Positions 10,815 through 25,000 are shown, numbered from the stretch's first letter. The stretch is DNA of 64,000 nucleotides from Serripes groenlandicus (GCA_031761405.1 JASEVX010000097.1:310001-374000); one strand, 5' to 3'. Notes: generated from the sequence alone by a model not told the origin. Translations and numbers: made by a program.

Positions 10815-10978
10815 AATAGCCTACACGAAATCTTTTTAAACCTGTCAGTCCGAAAGCTAAATTTTCATATATTTTCCTCTTTGTTCAACCAAATTTTGCC
10901 TGAAAATGTGTCAGTCCGAATGAATTCTTGTCAGACCTGGACTGAAGGACTGACGACTTTCGCGTAGTCTGCGGCGGG
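10815..10978. mobile_element. Small foldback insert in the LINE RT frame
   Basis: The RT codons around CTTGGCGTATACGTT (intact at 47,690) are split here by about 165 bp with inverted ends. GCCTACACGAAA ... CTGTCAGTCCGAAAG on one side opposes GGACTGACGACTTTCGCGTAGTC on the other. TA or GTA is duplicated at the junctions. Confidence 0.55.
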
Positions 10979-11929
10979 CCGCCGTATACGTTGATAACAC
11001 ATTAAACTGGAGAGTACAAACTGATAGCGTTTGTAAAAAAAGATGAATAATAAGATTTCACTCCTGAAACATATTATCTATTTGCTTACACCAGACATGA
11101 AGGCTATGTTTTATAATGCTTATATAGTACCAATTATAGAGTACTGTTGTTCGTCTGAGGTAGAGGATCTAATAGTCATACGAATAAAGTATTTGATTAC
11201 ATTTCTATCCATCAAAGATAAGGATATCTCGTTGAAAGAAAATACATAATCGTTGATTTATTGTTATTACACACCAGTTTATTAAATTTTTATAATCTAC
11301 TACACAATTGCGCATGCGTGCCCCTCCCTTTTTTCCATGGCCACGCCTCATCCGAAAATAATGCGCAAAGTAGGTAAAACGACAAACAATATTCCACAGT
11401 AAATATAAACTATGGTTGAAGACACGTATTAAAAAAATTAATGTATTACAACAAATAACAATGAAATGTAATAAACAGATTATTCAACTCATTTTTTTCA
11501 AAGAGGAGCCACTCGTGACTACGTCACTCGTGACTTCACTACCTTTCACGAGACGGCTCGTGAATTATATTCTACAGCTGTCCGTATTTATAAAACTGAA
11601 TAATATGGTACCATCATACATGACAGATATGATACATTTTTTCTGAAAATAAAACCCATAAGCTGCGATCAATATCAAATAAGGATCTTGCTTTAAAAGA
11701 TATACCTCGTACCAATTGTATAAAGAACTCATTCAGATATTATAGTAAATATTATATGGAATGATATCGACATACGAGCATCGCTTAGCGTTGAAACATA
11801 TAAGGAAAAATATAAAAAAAGTTTACTGCAGTCTTGAGTACATTTGTATTACCTGTTAATTATATATGACTGTTAATTATAAGTAATTTAGGTATAAAAG
11901 CTGCTGAGTGTCTGTCGCGAAGTTGATAA

Positions 11930-12075
11930 CAATTTAAATGTTATGTATGTGTGTCTGTATATATGTATGCATGAGGATGTGTATATGTATGTAAGTATAT
12001 GGGTATGTATGTGTATGTGTATATGTGTATGTAAGTGTTTATATGGGTGTACGTATGTGTGTGTGCATGAATGAA
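11930..12075. repeat. (TGTA/TGTG)n microsatellite
   Basis: Irregular TATGTATGTGTATATG runs of about 140 bp in the LINE 3' region. Confidence 0.8.
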
Positions 12076-12119
12076 TATAGAGATATATATAAGTTGAAGG
12101 CCATATGCTAGATAAGATT

Positions 12120-12970
12120 ATTTGTTTGTTTTTTGTACATCAAAATACATCTTAATATGTAGCCTTCATTAAATAAAGATATTATTATTATTATTATTAT
12201 TACTATTACATATTATTATTATTATTATTATTTCATATTATTAAAAAGAACAATAAAACACGCCTGGGCGATTCAAACATTTAACAACATAATATTATAT
12301 ATAGACAGAGAGAACACTACGTTAAACCACAACAACGCAGATGTGTAGCCCTCTACCTTTCTGTTTTATTTGTGGCGTCCCGCGAGAAAACCAACATGGT
12401 GGTCTCTGCGTAAGGGTATCGACCCGAATCAGCCTAAGCATGCCACGCAGGCTAACACGGACGGTCACTTTCCCCCTCCTGTTGATTTTCTGTTTCAGGA
12501 ATCATTACTTTATACCTCTATCCCTCTGAGACGGAATGTGTCGACCCGGATTAGCCGGCGCGGACTGCGCAGGCTGATATTGGTCGATACATTACGCAGA
12601 ATCTATAATGTTGTTTTTCTCGTGGAACGGCTCATTTGTGGCGAGACGCATTTGCCTGTAAAAACTATTTTGCTGTACGTATATTGGATCTGACAACCAC
12701 ACATCAAACTTCGTCTAAAATGACACTAAATTTTAAAATTAATTATCAGGTTCTTATTTATATGGGTTATCTCCCCTTTTGATACCTAACGATTTTGTTG
12801 GTGACCGTTTGATTGGCTGCAATGTTCAATCTGAGACGATCTATAATAGAAAGTCATCAGATCCAAACGAGCTTGCCTATTGCTTCGAAATTTATATCTT
12901 GGTTTTTAATAAGGTTGATTACGACAATTAACGTGTTTAAATCAAAAGTTCGTGGTTGTTGTCGTCAGGT
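12120..12970. repeat. Flanking block present three times (also 51,460-52,288 and 59,185-59,916)
   Basis: Order in each copy: LINE 3' end with an (ATT)n tail (present here at 12,176-12,240 and at about 51,525-51,545), GACAGAGAGAACACTACG, a foldback element, TTATCAGGTTCT, TTATATGGGTTATCTCCCC, TTTGATTGGC..GCAATG. Here and at 59,917 it leads directly into the terminal exon of a receptor gene. The 51 kb copy is cut off before the exon. No gene inside. Confidence 0.8.
12378..12633. mobile_element. Foldback element (GAGCCGTTCC family)
   Basis: The left end CCGCGAGAAAACCAACAT is inverse to the right end ATAATGTTGTTTTTCTCGTGG. The interior shows GCCACGCAGGCT / GCGCAGGCTGAT palindromes. ATTTGTGGCG flanks both sides (12,368-12,377 and 12,634-12,643). 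Confidence 0.75.
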
Positions 12971-13067
12971 TCACATTTGTGTTGTTGTGATGACAGGGGA
13001 TACACTGTCTTCACTTCCAGCGTTATTGTCTCTAAAATTCATGGGCTCATCTTTTCTTTCATTGTTT
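12971..13067 (-). CDS. Terminal tail exon with stop codon
   Basis: 97 nt from TTTCAG|A to TGA at 12,971-12,973. Peptide NNERKDEPMNFRDNNAGSED then SVSPVITTTQM. It is homologous to the internal tail exons but runs past the donor position into a stop, like its paralogue at 59,917-60,046. It is therefore the natural gene end. Confidence 0.7.
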
Positions 13068-16000
13068 CTGAAATTCAATAAACGAAACAATGTGAAACAA
13101 AGCGCACAGTCACAATGAATGCTTGTTACTGTGAATATACAGTATCCGCGGACACTGAATAGATAATTCGGACTACTTCATTCGACACAATGTAGATACA
13201 GTGCCTTCTTGAATGTCTCAATAAACGAAACAGTGTGAAACAAAGCGCACAGTCACAATGAATGCTTGATACTGTGAATATACAGTAATCGCGGACGCTG
13301 AATAGATAATTCGGACTACTTCATTCGAAAAAATGTAGATACAGTGCCTTCTTGAATGATTCTTTACATTCCACTCTTGAATGTTCTTTGAGATTTGAAA
13401 GTATTGCGAAAAAGGTTTTCAGACTATTTCCTTCGAATATAGAAAGATACAGTGCTCTCTTGAATGTTCTGTCGCCTTATGCAGCAGATGAGTTTTAAAA
13501 TGATTGCGGAGAAAGAAGAAAGAAGAAATTGCACCAAAAGAACTATTTCTCCTTTTCCCCACATTGTTGCAAAAAAAAAATATATATATATATACTGACG
13601 TATTTTCGGCAATTGTCGAGTAAACATGGTCTGTTTGTCCTTCACTTCCAGCCTTTTTATTAGTATTGGCTCCACCATTCTCAGGATCATCTTTTGTTTC
13701 ATTGTTTCTAAAATTCAACACACGAAACAATGTGAAACAAAGCGCACAGTCACACTGAATGCAAGATACTGTTAATATACAGTAATCGCGGACGCTGAAT
13801 AGATAATTCGGACTACTTCATTTGAAACAAGCAAATTCATGAAATTTATTAGTCCCCTACTTGATCTGTGACACATGATTACAGAGGCATATACAAAATT
13901 TCAGCTCAATACCTCAAAGCATGTAGAAAAAAAATGCGGAAAACGAATATTCTAAGTCCAAAAAGGGGCATAACTCATTAAAAAATTGACGAAATCCCAG
14001 GAAACGCGAACTTGATCTGTGACACATGATTACAAAGGCATATACAAAATTTCAGCTCAATACCTCAAAGCATGTAGAAAAAAAGTGCGGAAAACTGATT
14101 TGCCGGACTGACTGACTGACTGACTGACTGACTGACAGATGGACTGACGGACTGACGGACGGAGTGCAAACCTAAGAGTCCCCTTCGGCACGCCGGTAGG
14201 GGACTAAAAATGTAGATACAGTGCCTTCTTGAATGATTCTTTACATTCCACTCTTGAATGTTCTTTGAGATTTGAAAATATTGCGAAAAAGGTTTTCAGA
14301 CTATTTCCTTCGAATATAGAAAGATACAGTGCTCTCTTGAATGTTCTGTCCCCTTATGCAGCAGATGAGTTTTAAAATGATTGCGGAGAAAGAAGAAAGA
14401 AGAAATTGCACCAAAAGAACTATTTCTCCTTTTCCCCACATTGTTGCAAAAAAAAAAAAATATATATATATACTGACGTATTTTCGGCAATTGTCGAGTA
14501 AACATGGTCTGTTTGTCCTTCACTTCCAGCCTTTTTATTAGTATTGGCTCCACCATTCTCAGGATCATCTTTTGTTTCATTGTTTCTAAAATTCAACACA
14601 CGAAACAATGTGAAACAAAGCGCACAGTCACACTGAATGCAAGATACTGTTAATATACAGTAATCGCGGACGCTGAATAGATAATTCGGACTACTTCATT
14701 CGAAAAAATGTAGTTACAGTGCCCTCTTTAATGTTCTGTCACCTTATGCAGCAAATGAGTTTTGAAAATATTGCGGAAGAAGATGAAATTGCCACAAACG
14801 AGCTACTTCTCCTTTTCCCACACTTTTGTTATAACATAATTATATTTACACATTTCCGATACTTTTCTAAGATGTATTCAAAGCCTAGACACCTCTGAAG
14901 TTTTCAAACTATTTAATTTGAATCTGGGACTACTTATACGTATTAGAGTCCCTGTTTGATTATAGAAAGATACAATGCTCTCTTGGATGTTCTGTCACCT
15001 TATGCAGCGGATGAGTTTTGAAAATATTGTGGAAAAACAAGAAATTGCTTCAATCGGACCACTTCCCACATGGTTTAATAAAATAAATATTACTGACATT
15101 TTTGTGTACATTGTCAGTTTAGCAGTTATTCTATATGTAAGCTTTGAAAATATTGCGGAAAAAGTTTTCAGACTATTTCATTCGAATATATAAAGATACA
15201 GTGCTCGCTTGAATGTTCTGTCGCGTTATGCAGCGGATGAGTTTTGACAATATTGCGGAAGAAGAAGATAATTTTCTAATATGTATTCAAAGCCTAGACA
15301 CCTCTGAAGTGTTCGGACTATTTAATTTGAATCTGGGAATACTAATACGTATTGGTAGTCCCTGTTTGATTATAGGAAGATACAATGCTCTCTTGGATGT
15401 TCTGTCACCTTATGCAGCGGATGAGGTTTGACCACATTGTGGAAAAACAAGAAGTTGCCACAAACGAACCACTTCTCATTTCGCATATAGTTTAATAAAA
15501 GAAATATTACTGACATGTTTTCGTCAATTGTCGGTTTAACAGTTCCTGTATAATAATCATCACTCCCTTTTTCACAAGTCTTATCATCTTTTTTTTCATT
15601 TTTTCTGAAATTCAATAAACAAAACAATGTGAAACAAAGCGCACAGTCACAATGAAGGCTAGATACTGTGAATATACAGTATCCGCGGACGCTGAATAGA
15701 TAGTTCGGACTACTTCATTCGACACAATGTAGATTTTATACTCCACTCTTGAATGTTTTGTTGCCTTATACAGCAGATGAGCTTTGAAAATATTGCGGAA
15801 AAAGTTTTCAGACTATTTAATTCGAATATATGAAGATACAGTGCTCGCCTGAATGTTCTGTCGCGTTATGCAGCGGATGAGTTTTGAAAATATTGCGGAA
15901 GAAGATGAAATTGCCACAAACGAACTATTTCTCCTTTTCCCACATTGTTTTATATAACACAATTATATGAACACATTTCCGATAATTTTCTAAGATGTAT

Positions 16001-19000
16001 TTAAATGAATGGTTCTGTCACCTCATGCAGCGGATGATGTTTGACAATATTGTGAAAAAACAAGAAGTTGCCACAAACGAACCACTTCTCATTTCCCATA
16101 TGGTTAAATAAAAGAAATATTACTGACTTTTTTTTGTCAATTGTCTGTTTAACAGTTCCTGTACTTCGATCACTCCCTTTTTTATAAGTCTTGGCTCCAC
16201 CCATAGTATCATCTTTTTTTTCATTGTTTCTGAAATTCAATAAACGAAACAACGTGAAACAAAGCGCACAGACACACTGAATGCTAGCTACTGTGAATAT
16301 ACAGTAATCGCGGACGCTGAATAGATAATTCGGACTACTTCATTCGAAAAAATGTAGATACAGTGCCTTCTTGAATGATTCTTTACATTCCACTCTTGAA
16401 TGTTCTTTGAGATTTGAAAGTATTGCGAAAAAGGTTTTCAGACTATTTCCTTCGAATATAGAAAGATACAGTGCTCTCTTGAATGTTCTGTCGCCTTATG
16501 CAGCAGATGAGTTTTAAAATGATTGCGGAGAAAGAAGAAAGAAGAAATTGCACCAAAAGAACTATTTCTCCTTTTCCCCACATTGTTGCAAAAAAAAAAT
16601 ATATATATATATACTGACGTATTTTCGGCAATTGTCGAGTAAACATGGTCTGTTTGTCCTTCACTTCCAGCCTTTTTATTAGTATTGGCTCCACCATTCT
16701 CAGGATCATCTTTTGTTTCATTGTTTCTAAAATTCAACACACGAAACAATGTGAAACAAAGCGCACAGTCACACTGAATGCAAGATACTGTTAATATACA
16801 GTAATCGCGGACGCTGAATAGATAATTCGGACTACTTCATTTGAAACAAGCAAATTCATGAAATTTATTAGTCCCCTACTTGATCTGTGACACATGATTA
16901 CAGAGGCATATACAAAATTTCAGCTCAATACCTCAAAGCATGTAGAAAAAAAATGCGGAAAACGAATATTCTAAGTCCAAAAAGGGGCATAACTCATTAA
17001 AAAATTGACGAAATCCCAGGAAACGCGAACTTGATCTGTGACACATGATTACAAAGGCATATACAAAATTTCAGCTCAATACCTCAAAGCATGTAGAAAA
17101 AAAGTGCGGAAAACTGATTTGCCGGACTGACTGACTGACTGACTGACTGACTGACAGATGGACTGACGGACTGACGGACGGAGTGCAAACCTAAGAGTCC
17201 CCTTCGGCACGCCGGTAGGGGACTAAAAATGTAGATACAGTGCCTTCTTGAATGATTCTTTACATTCCACTCTTGAATGTTCTTTGAGATTTGAAAATAT
17301 TGCGAAAAAGGTTTTCAGACTATTTCCTTCGAATATAGAAAGATACAGTGCTCTCTTGAATGTTCTGTCCCCTTATGCAGCAGATGAGTTTTAAAATGAT
17401 TGCGGAGAAAGAAGAAAGAAGAAATTGCACCAAAAGAACTATTTCTCCTTTTCCCCACATTGTTGCAAAAAAAAAAAAATATATATATACTGACGTATTT
17501 TCGGCAATTGTCGAGTAAACATGGTCTGTTTGTCCTTCACTTCCAGCCTTTTTATTAGTATTGGCTCCACCATTCTCAGGATCATCTTTTGTTTCATTGT
17601 TTCTAAAATTCAACACACGAAACAATGTGAAACAAAGCGCACAGTCACACTGAATGCAAGATACTGTTAATATACAGTAATCGCGGACGCTGAATAGATA
17701 ATTCGGACTACTTCATTCGAAAAAATGTAGTTACAGTGCCCTCTTTAATGTTCTGTCACCTTATGCAGCAAATGAGTTTTGAAAATATTGCGGAAGAAGA
17801 TGAAATTGCCACAAACGAGCTACTTCTCCTTTTCCCACACTTTTGTTATAACATAATTATATTTACACATTTCCGATACTTTTCTAAGATGTATTCAAAG
17901 CCTAGACACCTCTGAAGTTTTCAAACTATTTAATTTGAATCTGGGACTACTTATACGTATTAGAGTCCCTGTTTGATTATAGAAAGATACAATGCTCTCT
18001 TGGATGTTCTGTCACCTTATGCAGCGGATGAGTTTTGAAAATATTGTGGAAAAACAAGAAATTGCTTCAATCGGACCACTTCCCACATGGTTTAATAAAA
18101 TAAATATTACTGACATTTTTGTGTACATTGTCAGTTTAGCAGTTATTCTATATGTAAGCTTTGAAAATATTGCGGAAAAAGTTTTCAGACTATTTCATTC
18201 GAATATATAAAGATACAGTGCTCGCTTGAATGTTCTGTCGCGTTATGCAGCGGATGAGTTTTGACAATATTGCGGAAGAAGAAGATAATTTTCTAATATG
18301 TATTCAAAGCCTAGACACCTCTGAAGTGTTCGGACTATTTAATTTGAATCTGGGAATACTAATACGTATTGGTAGTCCCTGTTTGATTATAGGAAGATAC
18401 AATGCTCTCTTGGATGTTCTGTCACCTTATGCAGCGGATGAGGTTTGACCACATTGTGGAAAAACAAGAAGTTGCCACAAACGAACCACTTCTCATTTCG
18501 CATATAGTTTAATAAAAGAAATATTACTGACATGTTTTCGTCAATTGTCGGTTTAACAGTTCCTGTATAATAATCATCACTCCCTTTTTCACAAGTCTTA
18601 TCATCTTTTTTTTCATTTTTTCTGAAATTCAATAAACAAAACAATGTGAAACAAAGCGCACAGTCACAATGAAGGCTAGATACTGTGAATATACAGTATC
18701 CGCGGACGCTGAATAGATAGTTCGGACTACTTCATTCGACACAATGTAGATTTTATACTCCACTCTTGAATGTTTTGTTGCCTTATACAGCAGATGAGCT
18801 TTGAAAATATTGCGGAAAAAGTTTTCAGACTATTTAATTCGAATATATGAAGATACAGTGCTCGCCTGAATGTTCTGTCGCGTTATGCAGCGGATGAGTT
18901 TTGAAAATATTGCGGAAGAAGATGAAATTGCCACAAACGAACTATTTCTCCTTTTCCCACATTGTTTTATATAACACAATTATATGAACACATTTCCGAT

Positions 19001-22000
19001 AATTTTCTAAGATGTATTTAAATGAATGGTTCTGTCACCTCATGCAGCGGATGATGTTTGACAATATTGTGAAAAAACAAGAAGTTGCCACAAACGAACC
19101 ACTTCTCATTTCCCATATGGTTAAATAAAAGAAATATTACTGACTTTTTTTTGTCAATTGTCTGTTTAACAGTTCCTGTACTTCGATCACTCCCTTTTTT
19201 ATAAGTCTTGGCTCCACCCATAGTATCATCTTTTTTTTCATTGTTTCTGAAATTCAATAAACGAAACAACGTGAAACAAAGCGCACAGACACACTGAATG
19301 CTAGCTACTGTGAATATACAGTATCCGCGAACACCGAATAGATAATTCGGACTACTTCATTCGACATGATGTAGATACAGTGCCCTCTTGAATGATTCAA
19401 TAAACGAAACAACGTGAAACAAAGCGCACCGACACACTGAATGCTAGATACTGTGAATATACAGTAACCGCGAACACTTAATAGATAATTCGGACTACTT
19501 CATTCGACATAATGTAGATACAATGCCCTCTTGAATGATTCAATAAACGAAACAACGTGAAACAAAATGCACAGTCACAATTAATGCTAGATACTGTGAA
19601 AAAACAGTATTCGCGGACGCTGAATAGATCATTCGGACTACTTCATTCGACACAATGTAAACTTTACATTCCACTCTGCCTTATACAGCAGATGAGCTAT
19701 ATTCGAATATAGAAAGATACAGTGCCTCTTGAATGTTCTGTCGCCTTATGCAGCGGATGTGTTTTGAAATGATTGCGGAGAAAGAAGAAATTGCACCAAA
19801 AGAACTATTTCTCCTTTTCCACACATTGTTGAATACAAAAAAAATATACTCACTTATTTTCGGCAATTGGCGAGCATACAGGGTCTTTAGGCTTTTCACT
19901 TCTGAAATTCAACACACGAAACAATGTGAAACAAAGCGCACAGTCACAATGAATGCTTGATACTGTTAATATACAGTAATCGCGGACGCTGAATAGATAA
20001 TTCGGACTACTTCATTCGACAAAATGTAGACTTTACATTCCACTCTTGAATGTTTTGTTGCCTTATACAGCAGATGAGCTATATTCGAATATAGAAAGAT
20101 ACAGTGCCTTCTTGAATGTTCTGTCGCCTTATGCAGCGGATGAGTTTTGAAATGATAGCGGAGATAGAAGAAATTGCACCCATTATTTGAATATGGGAAA
20201 ATACAGTGCCCTCTTGAATATTCCCTTATGCAGCAGATGAGTTTTGAAAATATAATGAAAAAAGAAGAAATTGCCACAAACGAACCACTTCTCCTTTTCT
20301 CACAGTTTTAAATATAAATAAATATACAGACATATTTTCGATAATTGTGGCGATTGGTTTGACAATCGCCACAATGCTAACAGAAACAACAACAACAACG
20401 AAAAATATTTACATAGTCGGTTTTGAACAATCGGTTGATATTATTTTTCCTTACTGCAAACTAATTTACTCACATCCGTTATAGTTCCATCATTGATGCA
20501 GAGACGTGATTAATAATAATTATGTCAGTGCTACTTTGGTACCGGATTGTTACTAATATTTGAGTTTTATCGAGACATTATCTACATAGAGTTAAAATAT
20601 GTAAATATTATCTTCGTCATGATTGGGCAGATAATAAATATCATTGCGCGTTCTGCCTTGCAGATAACGGCAAATATCTCTGATGATACTCAAATCTGGA
20701 AATTCCAAAAGGTTCTATAAATAGCTCGCGAGACAGGTGTTCTTAAATATTATAAACGCTTTATTTTGTAGTTGTTTAAATATATGAAAGCGTCTAGATG
20801 ATAAGACTGGTTTACAAAGGTTTAAAGGACACACGATGTCAGTGTGTACACAGGTTATGTTTACACGTCTGCACGTTCTAGAGTCAATTAGCAATCAATG
20901 CTGAAAGTGTAGCCTAATTTAGTTTGAGATCGAGCATTATAATATATGCCTATATTTTTATAAATTGAACAGTTTGGCAAATAGTGAAATTGTGCTTTTT
21001 GAGCATGTTTTGGTTTGTTTTTGAACTCACATTATTCGAAGCAGTTTAACAACCTCAGAGACATATAAATACAATGTGTTTATATGTCTGACAACCCTCA
21101 ATCATGCAATGTGAAGGGACTAAATGGAACAGACCTGTTTAATATCGGACATCATTAAAACAAACACCAAACTAAAGGATACTGTTTTCTCTCCTTTCTT
21201 GATAATTTAGTCATTTCTAAAGTGTAAAAAATATTTTATCTTAATATGGCCTAGCGACCTGGTGATAAACATGTGATTACGCGAACAATTTAGATTACAA
21301 ATAGCCATTCTAATGAGCTAAAACTAGATTTTTCATAACTTTGGAATGGCCTAATTTTGACCACGTCATGACCAATTTCATAACGTAACTAAAAAATCAC
21401 CAAGACAACATTCTGGCAACCTAACATTATTCTACTGTCAAAAGATGCAGGGTTGATACATTCTCAAATATACCCGCACCAGAGTCATCGCAAGCCCTAC
21501 ACCGATACACTGCTTGTTACTTTGCAGGATTTTCCATACGATCGCCACTACAGTGCCATTGGCGCTTTGATTTTATAGAATGTATTTAAAGTCTAGACGA
21601 CTGTTAAGCATCGTATGCGCATGTTTATGGGATAAAAGTACAAGTCAAAGGCTGAACGGTTATTAGAACAATGGTTAACTGTCATGGCAACGACTGAGAG
21701 GGTTATTTTTCCGTTATTTGCTGGGAGTATTCAATACTGATATTTGCATTGGATTTGGGAGACAGCAGGAATATATTGTAAGCATGCTGTTAAATAGCAG
21801 ACAGTCCACCCCTAAAGTGACAAATTATACGACAGATGAGTTCAATATCGCCTAAAAACTGATTTACAAACTTCAATAGTTTCTGGTTTTTCCTGGAAAG
21901 GCCATCTAGTTTATACACTATCAACATCGACCAGAGCAAACGCGTGGGCCTGACCGCAGTCGCTTCCTCCAACAATAGAGAGTTCGACCAAATAAGTGCC

Positions 22001-25000
22001 AAATTATAGTCGCTATAGTTCGTGATCGAAATCGCCGAAGGAAATTACCTGCGTCGGTTCCGAAGTACCATTATAATAATAACGACGACGACCAACACAA
22101 TAACGCCCACTCCAACAACTATCCATATATAGGGAATGGAACTGGAACTGGAACTTGCATCTATAATAAACGTTTGTGCTTCATTAAGCCTTTCCAAAAT
22201 ATAACAAATCTACAGCAGACGACTTTGAAAGTTACCTGGACGAAAATATGGACATTTTCTGTTAATGTAAGTATGATAATTTAATTGAGTTGAAAACATT
22301 GTTGAAAATTCAGAATTGCTCATGATAAACAATTTCTCCATTTGATACGACGTTTTCAAATGTCGTCTACTGCAGAGGCGTCAGCAATCGTGTGAATGTT
22401 TGAAATGATTAACAGCTTCAGTATTGTAGTGCTTCCACCTCTATAGCCAAGATCAGAGTTTGATCCCCGGTCGTGTCATACCAAAGACACGAACAATTAA
22501 AGCTTCAGATGCGCTAGTGTCTGGATAACATTACCAGCAGTCATGGATGTCTAACCAAGAAACGCCGTGATATGACTAAAACACTGTTGAAAGCGAGTTG
22601 AACGTCATTAAAGCTCAGACGGTAGAAACTGATGTTCATAGATACAAGAAAGGTCGTCAATTCTAATGTCGACTCGGTCATCCATTATTCCCGAAGACTC
22701 ACAAAGGTCATTGAAAGAAGAACCAGTCGTCTTTCGGTAGATTCAAAAGTCCTTGTAGAAAAGTAACCAGAGTAAAATGACGCATGAGGTACTGGTGTGT
22801 GCTCAGAATGTCTTTCTACACCGAGTGCTCGACCATTATATTGCCTGTGTAAATTGAACTGTCACAAAAGGAATACATAAAAAGGTCAATCACCATAGAG
22901 ATACAGTCAAACCAGTGCTAAAGACCACCCTGGAATAGCAATTCCCTGTTTATAGCAACCACACTTTTAGTTTTCCAAAATGACCCTTCAATTAAAGACC
23001 ACATGTAAACAAAGACCAGAATAGTGCCTTCCCATTGGTTCTTATACACAGGTTCCACTGTATATAGTAAAGTGACCTTGGGAGGTATTCATCATGCGAC
23101 AGCAACGGACAATATTAATAGAAGCGCATCCATTCCAAGACATTTCAGACAACATTTTACATGTAGATATGTGGGTATGATTGCATAGGTGCGCTGTCTT
23201 ATAATTATACACGTTAATATAAATACGCTTATGTTGGATTTCTAGAAGAACGACTTAATATATTTACTCTGATTACACCATAGACCCAGGTACCCTGGCT
23301 CACAACCATTCTTACAGTGACCCGTTTGTGGGTTACATAGTTGTCCATCAGAACAATGACCACATGTAGATAGACAGTGTTCTCCGTATGTTCCATCAAC
23401 ACATTCTGAAATCAATATCAATCGGTTGGTGTAGGAAATCAAATGTCGGAAAGTATGAACAGATTACTTAGTAAATATTTTACAAAGACAAGACAAAGAC
23501 AAACTTGTATTGACATACTTTAGCTCACGTTCTAGTCACACAATTAAAGATAAATTGAAATAAAACACACCTTGAGCATAGAAAATAACGCAAGTATATA
23601 ACACGGACAACTACTATTGGCTGATATAAATATAGAACCTATATGAAAACATGATAAAAAAATAAACCAGAAACAACTCTTAATGAAACACGATTATATC
23701 ACACGAATAAGACACTTGTAATGTATATATATATTTAAATCAAACTAGTTGATGACCAAAGCAAGTTCTTCCATAAGCCGAAATAATTAAATAAGACATA
23801 TAACGTAAAAACAAATTTACAAACATTATATTATCTGTTTAAATTTTATAAAAACAAACCACCTTCTATACATCTATCTCCTTGGTATCCCGAGGCACAT
23901 CCGGATGGGCAAGTTCCATCGGTGAATAAACATGTTTCATTATTTCCACAGTGACCGCATGCTTCTTTGCAGTTCAAGCCGTATGTACCGTATTGGCATA
24001 CTTAAATGATACAAAATGCGTCAGTTTGTAAAAAGCACGTTCATATGCCGTTTAATTATTTCATACACGTACATGTATTGATGATTTATTTGAGAAGGAA
24101 ACTAGTTTGACCTGAATATTAGGCGAAATGAAAAACACTTTTTGTAAGTTTCTGTAGAGCTGGTTCCTTCGATGAAAATCGAAGAGGGCCTTGCACGCTA
24201 TTAAATGAAAATAATATTCTATTACATACAATGACTACCCATGAGAACACAACACTAGTCATTTATGCAGAATATGAGTTATTTGGAAACTTAAAGTGTA
24301 AATGATAAAGACATGGACAGCGCTTTTCCAACGTGATTTTAAGCACAGGTTTGACTGTATAGAAATAACGTGCAAGGCCGCTTTGATGTAAATTAGATAC
24401 ACGTGACGATATATTGAATCGGGATATATCAGTCCTAATGCAGTCGAATAAAGTTTATATATACGTATATGGTGCGATCGTGAATGTTTGTAATACACAA
24501 TCTCTGTATATAAATCAACCAACGAACATTCATGAGTCTGTAAGATAAGTTAGGATAAAATTGTTTATTAACGTGACATATGTAAAGCATATTTTAGTTA
24601 CTAATGTGATACAAAGCAAAACATAATCACACCCGGCCCCTTGGGCTTATAAGTCACCGTTATTTGTATATATATATATACATATTTACATATATAAATA
24701 TATGGCTACACATAATGTGCGATTGTGCTGTCTTTTGTACGATGTTTTCAAAAGCTTATTGAGTGTAAACACTTTGAAAACGTCATTTAATAGAACCAAA
24801 CTTTCCTTCAGTAATGACTTCAATTAAGCGACTCTTGCAAAGCAAAGAGCCCTGTATTTCGAGTGCAGTGGACCGAATTATGTGTTCCTAGTCGGTGGTC
24901 AATTAACTTTAAACATTCAGATCGAGGGCTTGGCGTAAACGGTGGTATCTAAAATTGGTATTTTTGTTACCAAGGTTAATCACCTCTCCATAAAGTCTTT

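Larger units (their letters stand above)
10346..11870 (+). pseudogene. Decayed non-LTR retrotransposon (LINE), reverse transcriptase C-terminal part
   Basis: Pieces match the better copy at 47,160-48,270: the 5' stretch CATACGGGTACTTGCC, the RT thumb region, and a C-terminal region (VPSYMTDMIHF, then THKLRSISNKDLALKD-like codons). The copy is broken by a MITE at 10,505-10,695, a foldback insert at about 10,815-10,978, an unrelated stretch at about 11,180-11,560, and several stops. A jockey/CR1-type assignment rests on the general RT C-terminal layout. Confidence 0.7.
13271..19306. repeat. Near-perfect 3.0-kb tandem duplication inside the tail array
   Basis: Copy 1 is 13,271-16,289 (3,019 bp) and copy 2 is 16,290-19,306 (3,017 bp). 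The only difference found by eye is (TA)6 versus (TA)5 near 14,461 and 17,480. Both junctions fall in ACTGTGAATATACAGTA, a palindrome-like motif present in every array unit, which fits unequal exchange between units. Each copy holds four tail exons (A, A, B, C types). Confidence 0.88.

Noticed and set aside
13600..13707. A canonical ITAM made of adjacent YSTI motifs from neighbouring tail exons
   Set aside because: Spacing between Tyr motifs after splicing would be about 30 residues or more, longer than the 6-12 of a classic ITAM.
14975..15431. Plus-strand frames such as MQRMSFENIVEKQE in the array
   Set aside because: They come from spacer/MITE-derived sequence and are repeated only because the unit is repeated. 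The minus-strand exons have splice sites and phase agreement, while these do not.
13271..20331. The repeat region as a CRISPR or simple satellite
   Set aside because: Units are hundreds of bases long, contain splice-bounded frames and lie in a eukaryotic intron context.
21790..22002. 70-codon minus frame next to the transmembrane exon as a further tail exon
   Set aside because: No suitable acceptor in phase 2 and no similarity to the tail exons.
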